A stretch of DNA of 11,892 nucleotides from Ekhidna sp. (GTDB lineage Bacteria > Bacteroidota > Bacteroidia > Cytophagales > Cyclobacteriaceae): contig JABSPG010000075.1 in NCBI GenBank assembly GCA_013214445.1, positions 1 through 11,892 on the forward strand. Reading direction: 5' to 3'. The translations under genes and the position numbers were made by a program. The notes below the pieces were generated by a model, which did no database searches, was not told the origin of the DNA, and saw only the letters and a list, made by a program, of their open reading frames with translations. Positions 1-7,456 of the stretch are shown piece by piece. Position 1 is the first letter of the stretch, and each line of letters opens with the position of its first letter.

Positions 1-1860
1 CCAGCAACAGGTGGAGACCTCACGTATGATTACCAATGGGAGCGAAAATGCATAATTGCTGGTGAGAACGAAACATGTGAATGGGACGATATCCCAGGAG
101 CAATTTATGCAGATTATCAGCCGGGAGTAGTTACAGAACCGACGATGTATAGAAGAAGGGTTAGTTCAGAGGGCGTAGATAGATGGTCCAATGAAATGAC
201 CTTGGATGCGCATCCAAGCGTGTCTGCAGGGTTATTGGTGACTAATCTTACCATATGTTACAATACCTCAGCTCCTGAACTTTCGAATTCGCCAGCATTT
301 GGAGGAGATGATTCCTATAGTTATCAATGGCAGATTTCTACGGATGGATCAAACTTCACCAATATCAATGGAGCAACCAATGAGTTGTATGATCCAAGTG
401 AATCCTTGCAAACGGACCGATGGTACAGACGGGTGGTTACTTCATGTTTAGAAACGAAAGAGACCATTCCAGTTAAAGTCACGGTAAATGATCCGCTATC
501 TCCAGGGGAGATCACCAATGAACAGTTTGTATGTTCTTCGGAAGATCCTCAAGCCCTGGGTTCGATCGCTGCCACAGGAGGGGATGTGAATGACTACCAG
601 TACCAGTGGGAATTCAGGCCGCAGGGTGGATCGTGGGCAGATGTTCCGGGAGCAGATCAGGAGACCTATGATCCTGGAGTGCTGAGCGTAACAACAGCAT
701 ATCAGCGGAAGGTCACTAGCTGCGGACAAGAAGACTATTCAAATATCATTACCATCACGGTGGATGATCCTGTGGATGCAGGTAGTATCAGTGGTGATGC
801 GACGATTTGTTACCTGGGAGGGGGTACGATTTCTTCTGATGTATTGGGATCGGGAGGCAATGGTACAATTACCTACTTCTGGGAAAAGCGAGAGGCAGGA
901 GGTCAGTGGATTGGGATACTAGGTGAAACTGATGCTACTCTTGATTTTGATTCATTGATTGTCAACACAGAGTTCAGACGTACGGCATCAAGCTGTAATC
1001 TTTCGTCTGCCCCGTCGACACCAGTCACCATCAGCATATCTGATCCGTTACTGCCCGGAACTATCGCAGGAAATCAGCAAGTTTGTTCTGGGTCTGATGG
1101 ATTCCTGATTCAACCTGGTTTAGCTAGTGGCGGGGACGATGTTTACACGTATCAATGGCAACAAAAATGTAAAGAACTTCCTCTCTGTGAATGGCAGAAT
1201 ATTCCAGGTGCTACTGACGAATATTATACGCCAACAAATGTCACTCTTGATCTTTTGATTCGCAGGAAGGTATTTTCATGTGGTCTAGAGGCTGAGACCG
1301 ACTCTATTGAAGTTACTATAATCAAGGATTTAGATGCCGGGACCATTAGCAATAGCCAGACGGTATGTTTGGGAGGTGATGGACAACCACTTGGAACTAG
1401 TATCGCCCCATCTGGTGGTGACAATGTATTTGGTTATCAATGGGAACAAAGATGTGCAGATGGCTCCTGCGGATGGACAGATATCAGTGGAGCAACAAAT
1501 GAAACGTATACACCTGTCAATGTCACCACAGATCTTGAAATACGGAGAAAGGTTCTTTCTTGCGCTTTAGTGGCAGAAAGTAATATTGTTACGATTGCTG
1601 CTCTACAAGAAACCGGTTTTGCTGGATACATAACAGGTGAAGATTTTTTGCCTGACACAGGTACGCCAGGATCGTTGACTTTGGAAACTACAGCCACATC
1701 GGCTACTTGGTATTCCTCTTTAGACGGTGAAAACTGGATTCAATTGCCTGGTACAGCTGCAACTTACAACTATGACAGTCTAGCAGCAGATACATACTTT
1801 ATGGCAGAAGTCTCTTCTGGGTTTTGTGTCAATAAATCAGATCCTTTTCTAGTACGGATA
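1..1860 (+). repeat. Tandem Ig-like modules of the Rhs protein
   Basis: Five full modules of 92-95 residues (229-507, 508-783, 784-1059, 1060-1341, 1342-1626), a partial one at the left edge and a divergent one at 1627-1860. Each full module has the same skeleton: a cysteine near the start (TVCLGG or similar), a GG turn, Y-x-Y-Q-W or a close variant, W-x-x-I-x-G-A-T, Y-x-P, R-R-x-V-x-S-C, and a linker like DPLxxG. Such modules are common in Bacteroidota surface proteins, where they act as stalks or adhesive repeats. Each full module has a conserved Cys pair, about 65-75 residues apart, that could form a disulfide, which suggests an extracytoplasmic location. The left-edge module and those at 1060 and 1342 carry an extra Cys pair. 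Confidence 0.88.
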
Positions 1861-4800
1861 AGTAATAGCATCTATGCCGATCGATCCCAGGATAATTTTG
1901 TGAAAACAACCACACTTTTGATTCCGGAGACGGATGTCAATAACATTTCTTCTATGCTAGCTTCTGAGAAAGCGGAATCTTATAGCTACATAGACGGTCT
2001 AGGCCGTTCGGTACAGCAAGTAAGTAAGGGAGCAACTCCTACAGGAGATGATATTGTGAGTTTTTCTACCTATGATCCAATTGGAATGGAAAGTATTCAG
2101 TACTTACCCTATGTATACAGTGGAGCCGATGACTGGCACGAAAATCCGATTGATGCACAAAAGAACTACTATGAAAATAGTGGTCTGACCAATGGAGAGA
2201 CCACAACGAAACCGTACTCGGTAACGAAGTTTGATGCTTCTCCCAGAAAGTTAGTGTTGGAGCAGGGGGCACCAGGTGCGGATTGGCAACCAGGAACTAA
2301 TCATACGGTCAGATATGCTTACCGGTCCAACACGAGTACGGATGCCGTTCCAAAGTACAGTGCGGTTGATTTGAGTCAGATCGGGACGTATGACCCCACG
2401 GTTTTGAGTGTCGTTGAAATCACGGATGAGAATGGGCATTTGGTTAAGACCTTCACCGATGGTCGAGGGCAAACAGTATTGAAACAAGTAGAACAAGAAG
2501 CTGGTCAATTTGCTTCAACGATCCATGTGTATGATGAGGTTGGTAGAAAAATATTTATCCTTCCGCCTAATGCCATTGATTACATGGAAACCAACCCTTC
2601 TTACACCTATACAGATCTAATCGAACATGAAGATTTAATCTTTGAATACCGATACGATACCCAGGGTAGGCTGATCGAACGTAAAGTACCAGGCAAGGGA
2701 TGGGAATACCTTGTGTATGATCCCTATGATAGACCCGCACTGACACAGGATGCGATTATGAGAACTCGTAATCAGTGGGCATTTAGCAAAGTAGATAGAC
2801 GTGGGCGAACGGTATACAGTGGGCTGTACATCGACAGCAGTACACGCGCACAGTTGCAAGCTGCTTACGATACCCTTGATTACCGCAACGGTACACACCC
2901 AAGCTATGAATCAGCAGGGACAGCAGTTGAGAGCTATACCAATAATGTCTTTCCAACCACGAATTTGGAAATACAGGTAGTAAACTTCTATGACGATTAT
3001 GAATATCAAGCTAGCTGGGGGATGGGGCCAAGAGGATTTTCTAATCCAGATGAACGAAGATCCTCAGGTATGAATGGAACCAACCAATACATTGCATTAG
3101 ATCAGTTCTATCAGGGGACGAATAGCATTGAAAAGCTGACAGTGGAAGCATGGTTCAACACCTCATTTGTTGGAGGAAATTTTGATAACTGGGCCATTAT
3201 TGATTTTGATCGAAGTGAATACTTCAACCTCTTTGTGCATGGGGCTAACGGCAAGATCGGTTTTTCGACCCGAGATAGTGGTATTGATGACTTCTATTCC
3301 AACCAAGTGGTAAATGATGGAGAGTGGCATCATGTAGCGGCAGTATTTGATGGGACTGATAAGTACATCTACATTGATGGGGTATTGGATAATGTAAAGT
3401 CTAGTCCACATGGATCAGGTGCCAAATTAGGTACCAATAATATACGCTACGGATTTATCGGGGATGGTTCTGAGGCCACTTCCTTCAATGGGAAGCGAAA
3501 TAAAAAGTACTTCCAAGGGAAGATAGGAGAAGTACGTCTCTGGCATTCGGTTCGTTCTTTGGATGAAATAACAGAATACATGGATGTGCCAGTTAGTTCT
3601 AATGCTCCTGGATTAGTGGGGAAATGGTCAATGAGTGAAGTAGATACTCAGGTTATTGATGAGACAGGAAATGGCAATGATGGAACAAATTTCAATGGAG
3701 TGACACAGGAGTCTGAGATACGGCAGGGAGGTAGTGAACTCTATCTGATTGACGATTCCAGAGGGCTGTTGACAGGCTCAATGGTTAAGCATGATGCAGA
3801 CTGGCTGTACAATGTAAACTATTATGATCCAAAAAGTCGTGTAGTGCAAACGATTGCCAGCAATCACCTCGGAGGGGAAGAGGTAAATACAGTTTATTAC
3901 GATGACTATACCAGTAGAGTGAAAAGGACTGTTCAACACTTAGATGCTGGTGGTAAATCCACTCAGGTCACCCGTAGGTTTGGTTATGATGAAAGGGGTC
4001 GACTGCTAAATGCCTGGCATGAAATTAACAATAAACCTGTAGTGCATATTGCAGGTAATGAATACAACGAATTTAACCAGCTGATCGAGAAAAATATCGG
4101 AAATGGAATTCAGTCGATTGACTATACCTACAATATTCGTGGTTGGCTGAAAAGCATCAATGACGCAGCTCTTTCCGACGGAGAAGGCGACTTGTTTGGT
4201 ATGGAACTCAGCTATAACACTGCAGCAAGTGGCTTGAATAACCAAGTGCAGTACAATGGCAACATCTCAGGGATGAAATGGAGCAATTACGACACCAAGG
4301 ATGAAGGACTTTCCGAACTAGGCTATGCCTACACCTATGACCATGCAGATCGTTTGAAAGATGCGGATCACATGAAACATGTGACAAGCTGGACTACCAC
4401 ACAAGGCTTTGATGTTATGGGGACGCAGTACGATCCCAATGGAAACATCACGCATATTAACAGGAATGACACGGATGGTTCAACTATTGATGACTTATCG
4501 TACTCTTATGTCGGAAACAAATTGTTAGAAGTGAGCGATGCTGCGGACAGTCTTGGATTTGCGGATGATGCATCTATTGGTGACGACTATGCCTATGATG
4601 TGAACGGCAACATGATCAAAGATTTGAACAAAGGGATTGATAGCATCATATACAATCATTTAGACCTGCCTATCACGATTATTCTGGATCAATCACCGGT
4701 TGATCCTGATTCACTGACATACAGTTACACAGCCACTGGTACAAAATTGGGAATGAAAGTGTGGAAAGGTGGAGTCACTACGGGTCAGATAGATTACTTA

Positions 4801-6825
4801 GGTAACTTCCGGTACGAAGATGGAGCGCTGCATAGTATTATGCATGAGGAAGGTCGAATAGTATTAAAAGACAATAGTTATGACTATCAGTACAACTTGA
4901 GGGATCATCAAGGCAATACCAGAAGGGTACTCAGTACACTACCTGAGAATCATACGATGGTGGCAACGATGGAGTATGGCATAGAGTCTGAAATGTTCAA
5001 TAATTACGCTCCTCATCAAGACGCAGTAGCGGCTAATAGTGGTTCGCATGTTTCTGTGAACAGTAATCTGTTAAACAATGGCTTAGACCTAAATACGTTC
5101 CTGAGAGTCGATAGAGATGATACAGTCAAAATTAGTGCTCGTGCATACTACAATGATAGCAGAAGTAATTACGGCTTGTTATCAAATTCACTTGCAGGAG
5201 CTTTGTTCTCGATATATGGAGCAAATTATGGCACAGAGGGACTGAACGTTACTCAGTCGAATTTCGATGCAGTTTTTGATGTAGGATCCACATTAGGGAC
5301 TAAATCAACGAATTCAAATGCTCCAAAAGCATTCATCAATTACATCTTCTTTGATCGGGAGATGAACTACAAACGAGCAGGATTTAAGCAAATAGGTAGT
5401 GCGAATGCATCCATTCAACATGTAGTGGCAGATGATTTCATTGCAGAAGAGAATGGATATCTCATGATATATTTGTCTAATGAGACGTCTGGAGATGAGA
5501 TAATCGTGAGTTGGGATGATTTCACTGTTTATCAGGGTAAGACGAACGTAGTACAATCAATAGACTACTATCCATTTGGTATGGAAGCAACGAGTTACAC
5601 ACGTACAGCTACAGATTCTACATTATATCTCTACAATGGAGGTGTAGAGAAGAATGGGTATACATCTTACTATGAAACCTTCTACAGACAATATGATGCG
5701 TCCATTGGACGATTTACAGCAGTGGATGTAGCAGTAGGTAAGTATGCTTCACAAAGTCCATATCAATATGCGTTTAATGATCCTGTGAGTTTGAATGATC
5801 CACTAGGAGATGATCCATTCAGAGATCAGTATAGAGAGGATCAATGGTCTGAGAATTGGGCAATGACGATGGGGTATTTTTGGGATGAACATACCACATT
5901 TGCTTATGGAGGTAGTGATAATTGGCATTTGACTGCTGTTGCTAGAGATGCTCATGGCGGACGTAATGGGAGTGCTTCTGCTTTTGATCCAGCAGGGAGA
6001 GGTTCTGTTTTCTCAAATATGAACTCGATGTGGACGATGAATGGGTTGATGAGTGGAGAAATGATGGATTATCAAAGAGACATGACTAACGTGGCTTTCA
6101 GAGCAAGTGTAAATGATTTCAATAATGGCAGAACAGATCGGTTGAGTTTAACTTCAAGTGCAACATCTACTTTCTACAAGGGCACAATTGCTAAAATGCA
6201 AAATGCTGCGGCTACTGCTATGATATCTAGCCAAGTTGGTTCAGGTGAAAGAAGTCTAGCTGAGGCATATGGACAATACTTAAAAGTAGGTTCAGATGGA
6301 AGGTATTATTTACCATATACTGATACTGAAATTACTGGCCTTGATTTATTGAGAGGTAATTATGCTTATAAGCCAAGTGGCCAAACATCGGGGGGGAGTG
6401 GACGACCTGATGATGATAGATACTTAACTTTTGGTGAGGCTTGGGATTGGTATAGGAATGGTAATGGACAGTCTTTACATGTTGATTTGAATAAACTTGA
6501 CCTTAGTGGTATTAAGGCTTCCGATTTTCCAAAAGGTGTAGGTAGTGTTAAGGCATTTAATCTACTTGGAGGCCATAGAAGTAATACAAATGAAGGACTG
6601 GTATATGGGAATGTTGAACTTAAACTCATAAATGATAATACTGTTGAAGTTTACAGAAGGGATAGTTATGGATTACCGATTGATGTATATGATTTCGATA
6701 TGAAAGATTGGAATTCCAGGACATTCAAAAGAAATGTAGAAACATTTGGAGGTTGGGTAGTGCATGGAGGTTCAGGTACTCCATTTATTATATGGATGTA
6801 CGGACAAGGTAAAATTGGCAAGTAA
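1..6825 (+). CDS. Giant Rhs/YD-repeat polymorphic toxin, 5' end outside window
   Basis: The frame is open from base 1, so the 5' end and any signal peptide lie to the left; 2274 residues are visible. In order: Ig-like modules (1-1860); a DUF6443-type region (about 1897-2331, with YSYIDGLGRSVQQ); YD repeats (about 2500-2990, e.g. EYRYDTQGRLIER); a LamG-like insertion (3058-3708); more YD repeats (3770-4900, e.g. FGYDERGRLL) up to RDHQGNTRR; a beta-rich domain typical of this family; the Rhs core (5566-5817, DYYPFGM, YYETFYRQYD, GRFTAVD, NDPLG); then a variable C-terminus. Known of the family: the YD shell encapsulates a C-terminal toxin released after cleavage near the core end. The protein probably acts in contact-dependent antagonism and is exported; no type IX sorting domain ends it, as expected when the tip is the toxin. 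The next gene starts one base after the stop. Family assignment is very secure; the toxin activity is inferred. Confidence 0.95.
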   Translation, partial: PATGGDLTYDYQWERKCIIAGENETCEWDDIPGAIYADYQPGVVTEPTMYRRRVSSEGVDRWSNEMTLDAHPSVSAGLLVTNLTICYNTSAPELSNSPAFGGDDSYSYQWQISTDGSNFTNINGATNELYDPSESLQTDRWYRRVVTSCLETKETIPVKVTVNDPLSPGEITNEQFVCSSEDPQALGSIAATGGDVNDYQYQWEFRPQGGSWADVPGADQETYDPGVLSVTTAYQRKVTSCGQEDYSNIITITVDDPVDAGSISGDATICYLGGGTISSDVLGSGGNGTITYFWEKREAGGQWIGILGETDATLDFDSLIVNTEFRRTASSCNLSSAPSTPVTISISDPLLPGTIAGNQQVCSGSDGFLIQPGLASGGDDVYTYQWQQKCKELPLCEWQNIPGATDEYYTPTNVTLDLLIRRKVFSCGLEAETDSIEVTIIKDLDAGTISNSQTVCLGGDGQPLGTSIAPSGGDNVFGYQWEQRCADGSCGWTDISGATNETYTPVNVTTDLEIRRKVLSCALVAESNIVTIAALQETGFAGYITGEDFLPDTGTPGSLTLETTATSATWYSSLDGENWIQLPGTAATYNYDSLAADTYFMAEVSSGFCVNKSDPFLVRISNSIYADRSQDNFVKTTTLLIPETDVNNISSMLASEKAESYSYIDGLGRSVQQVSKGATPTGDDIVSFSTYDPIGMESIQYLPYVYSGADDWHENPIDAQKNYYENSGLTNGETTTKPYSVTKFDASPRKLVLEQGAPGADWQPGTNHTVRYAYRSNTSTDAVPKYSAVDLSQIGTYDPTVLSVVEITDENGHLVKTFTDGRGQTVLKQVEQEAGQFASTIHVYDEVGRKIFILPPNAIDYMETNPSYTYTDLIEHEDLIFEYRYDTQGRLIERKVPGKGWEYLVYDPYDRPALTQDAIMRTRNQWAFSKVDRRGRTVYSGLYIDSSTRAQLQAAYDTLDYRNGTHPSYESAGTAVESYTNNVFPTTNLEIQVVNFYDDYEYQASWGMGPRGFSNPDERRSSGMNGTNQYIALDQFYQGTNSIEKLTVEAWFNTSFVGGNFDNWAIIDFDRSEYFNLFVHGANGKIGFSTRDSGIDDFYSNQVVNDGEWHHVAAVFDGTDKYIYIDGVLDNVKSSPHGSGAKLGTNNIRYGFIGDGSEATSFNGKRNKKYFQGKIGEVRLWHSVRSLDEITEYMDVPVSSNAPGLVGKWSMSEVDTQVIDETGNGNDGTNFNGVTQESEIRQGGSELYLIDDSRGLLTGSMVKHDADWLYNVNYYDPKSRVVQTIASNHLGGEEVNTVYYDDYTSRVKRTVQHLDAGGKSTQVTRRFGYDERGRLLNAWHEINNKPVVHIAGNEYNEFNQLIEKNIGNGIQSIDYTYNIRGWLKSINDAALSDGEGDLFGMELSYNTAASGLNNQVQYNGNISGMKWSNYDTKDEGLSELGYAYTYDHADRLKDADHMKHVTSWTTTQGFDVMGTQYDPNGNITHINRNDTDGSTIDDLSYSYVGNKLLEVSDAADSLGFADDASIGDDYAYDVNGNMIKDLNKGIDSIIYNHLDLPITIILDQSPVDPDSLTYSYTATGTKLGMKVWKGGVTTGQIDYLGNFRYEDGALHSIMHEEGRIVLKDNSYDYQYNLRDHQGNTRRVLSTLPENHTMVATMEYGIESEMFNNYAPHQDAVAANSGSHVSVNSNLLNNGLDLNTFLRVDRDDTVKISARAYYNDSRSNYGLLSNSLAGALFSIYGANYGTEGLNVTQSNFDAVFDVGSTLGTKSTNSNAPKAFINYIFFDREMNYKRAGFKQIGSANASIQHVVADDFIAEENGYLMIYLSNETSGDEIIVSWDDFTVYQGKTNVVQSIDYYPFGMEATSYTRTATDSTLYLYNGGVEKNGYTSYYETFYRQYDASIGRFTAVDVAVGKYASQSPYQYAFNDPVSLNDPLGDDPFRDQYREDQWSENWAMTMGYFWDEHTTFAYGGSDNWHLTAVARDAHGGRNGSASAFDPAGRGSVFSNMNSMWTMNGLMSGEMMDYQRDMTNVAFRASVNDFNNGRTDRLSLTSSATSTFYKGTIAKMQNAAATAMISSQVGSGERSLAEAYGQYLKVGSDGRYYLPYTDTEITGLDLLRGNYAYKPSGQTSGGSGRPDDDRYLTFGEAWDWYRNGNGQSLHVDLNKLDLSGIKASDFPKGVGSVKAFNLLGGHRSNTNEGLVYGNVELKLINDNTVEVYRRDSYGLPIDVYDFDMKDWNSRTFKRNVETFGGWVVHGGSGTPFIIWMYGQGKIGK
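3058..3708 (+). other. LamG/concanavalin-like domain inserted in the YD shell
   Basis: Within the Rhs reading frame, about 217 residues have the laminin-G/concanavalin A-like pattern: GTNQYIALDQF, then LTVEAWFNT, NDGEWHHVAAVFDGTDKYIYIDG, GKIGEVRLWHSVRSLDEI, and a closing GLVGKWSMSE followed by DETGNGNDGTNFNG. This is the usual order of the secreted LamG_3 type. YD-type sequence resumes directly after it (LTGSMVKHDADWLYNVNYYDP), so the domain sits in a loop of the shell and not at either end. Likely role: binding a carbohydrate or surface ligand, or simply a decorating insertion. Domain type is secure; ligand unknown. Confidence 0.85.
6390..6396 (+). repeat. G7 homopolymer in the toxin linker
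   Basis: Seven G residues within the codons TCG-GGG-GGG of a Gly/Ser linker (PSGQTSGGSGRPDDD) just before the toxin tip. Gain or loss of one G would remove the tip from the protein while leaving the whole Rhs shell intact. Confidence 0.6.
6421..6825 (+). other. C-terminal toxin tip, colicin M-like outline
   Basis: The last 134 residues of the Rhs protein form a separate module after a Gly/Ser/Asp linker (about 6373-6420). Landmarks in order: W-Y-R-N-G-N-G (6448-6468), V-D-L-N-K-L-D-L-S, Y-G-N-V-E-L-K-L, then D-V-Y-D-F (6682-6696), R-N-V-E-T and G-S-G-T-P-F-I-I near the end. Compared from memory with E. coli colicin M, the same landmarks occur in the same order: YLWGNG, a V-I-L strand, LGNITLK, DKYDF, and a G-x-x-Y-x-I strand close to the C-terminus. 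D226, Y228 and D229 of colicin M would correspond to the D-x-Y-D here, but the H235-R236 pair aligns with W-N. Colicin M cleaves lipid II in the periplasm. Similarity is by eye only; fold assignment is moderate and activity uncertain. Confidence 0.5.
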
Positions 6826-6826
6826 C

Positions 6827-7135
6827 ATGAAACGAACCCATGTAATTTTATTATCATCATTGGTCTTAGTATTAACTTTTGTGTATTACTTTTTTTTAAG
6901 GGAGAGTACTATCGAAGATTTACAGGGTTATGCTAAAGACGAGTTTGAATACATCTACCCCCGTTCTCAAAGAAGTCAATTTGAAGGGCCTATTATCTCC
7001 GAACAAACAGAAAAAGGTGTTGAGTTTTGCTGGATTAAAATTGAAGATTGTGATACGACTAAAGTATTCGTTTATGTATCAAGAAAAGCTTTTGTTGAGC
7101 CGGAAACATCATCTATCACCAAAGGTTGTGATTAG
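6827..7135 (+). CDS. Candidate immunity protein, membrane-anchored, 102 aa
   Basis: The ATG chosen lies one base after the Rhs stop (TAA-C-ATG), in the arrangement expected for a toxin/immunity pair and allowing coupled translation; an in-frame ATG at 6764 would need a 62-bp overlap and spoil the N-terminal anchor. Residues 5-24 (VILLSSLVLVLTFVYYFFL) form one hydrophobic segment, preceded by Met-Lys-Arg, so the rest (residues 25-102) should face the periplasm by the positive-inside rule. The soluble part has three cysteines (C68, C75, C101) and no family I recognise. Colicin M immunity protein Cmi is likewise a small protein with an N-terminal anchor and a disulfide-bonded periplasmic domain, so the layout fits the tip, but sequence similarity cannot be claimed. 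GC is low (about 33% by hand count), as in the tip. A terminator follows 30 bp downstream. Confidence 0.75.
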   Translation: MKRTHVILLSSLVLVLTFVYYFFLRESTIEDLQGYAKDEFEYIYPRSQRSQFEGPIISEQTEKGVEFCWIKIEDCDTTKVFVYVSRKAFVEPETSSITKGCD

Positions 7136-7162
7136 CCAATTTTACGTTTAAAAAACAAGATT

Positions 7163-7190
7163 AAGCCTTCGAGAAATCGAGGGTTTTTTT
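7163..7190 (+). terminator. Rho-independent terminator after the immunity gene
   Basis: A 7-bp stem (7166-7172 with 7177-7183, one G-T pair) closes a GAAA tetraloop and is followed by T7 (7184-7190). AA upstream of the stem extends pairing into the T-run. It ends the Rhs/immunity transcript. The T-run also overlaps the TAA (complement of 7189-7191) of the regulator remnant on the minus strand, so the hairpin may once have served both directions. Confidence 0.85.
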
Positions 7191-7386
7191 ATGCCATTGC
7201 TTGTACTTTCCTTTTGGTTACGAGTGCATCGAGGAACGTTTTGATCATTTGCTTATCCTCATTACCAGGCTGCTCCACTGATCTAAAAAGATTAAGTAGT
7301 TCTTTATCCTGTAGCTGAGAGTTAGCCATCTCGTCAGTAGATCCATTCATGAGGTAATCGGTAGTGGTATTTAAAGCTTGTGCCCC
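7189..7386 (-). pseudogene. C-terminal remnant of a Cro/C1-type (XRE) regulator
   Basis: Reading the minus strand gives about 66 codons ending at TAA (7189-7191): it begins AQALNTTTDYLMNGSTDEMA, continues through a helical stretch with KELLNLFRSVEQ and DKQMIKTFLDALVTKRK, and ends VQAMA. This is the tail that follows the helix-turn-helix in XRE regulators: the ALNTTTDYLMNGSTD segment matches ALEVSVDYLIGKTD of the intact regulator at 7974-8306, and both end in a similar amphipathic helix. The DNA-binding half is missing. Going upstream the frame runs into a palindrome (7391-7413) and then a TAG (7414-7416), so no start is available. It is most likely a decayed gene from an earlier insertion. 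Frame and homology are clear; absence of function is inferred. Confidence 0.8.
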
Positions 7387-7390
7387 TGCT

Positions 7391-7413
7391 GGCGCGAGCT
7401 TATAGCTCGTGTC
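7391..7413. repeat. REP-like hairpin palindrome
   Basis: A 10-bp stem (7391-7400 with 7404-7413) with a 3-base TAT loop. The inner six pairs (CGAGCT/AGCTCG) are perfect and the outer four include two G-T pairs on the plus-strand RNA. No T-run follows, so it is not a terminator by itself. It sits exactly where the regulator remnant loses its homology. Imperfect stems of this size with a GC-rich base are typical of REP elements mobilised by RAYT transposases, and similar palindromes are, as far as I recall, frequent between genes in Bacteroidota. No RAYT gene is visible here. Confidence 0.55.
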
Positions 7414-7427
7414 CTATCAAAGAAACG

Positions 7428-7456
7428 AAAGCCTTCGAGAAATCGGGGGCTTTTTT
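7428..7456. terminator. Terminator at the end of the toxin-antitoxin operon
   Basis: An 8-bp stem (7431-7438 with 7443-7450, two G-T pairs read on plus) closes a GAAA loop, with AAA before and T6 (7451-7456) after. Its position, overlapping the stop of the minus-strand toxin gene (7455-7457), suggests it ends that operon; on the minus strand the tail is the weaker TTTCGTTTCTTT. On the plus strand it would shield the operon from read-through. It is almost identical to the terminator at 7163-7190. Confidence 0.75.

Noticed and set aside
6764..6826. Upstream ATG (6764) as start of the immunity gene
   Set aside because: It would overlap the toxin tip by 62 bp and put a polar segment before the membrane anchor; ATG 6827 directly after the toxin stop is the simpler choice.
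7391..7413. Palindrome as a third terminator
   Set aside because: No T-run on either strand follows the stem; the next bases are TATC on plus and AGCAGG on minus.
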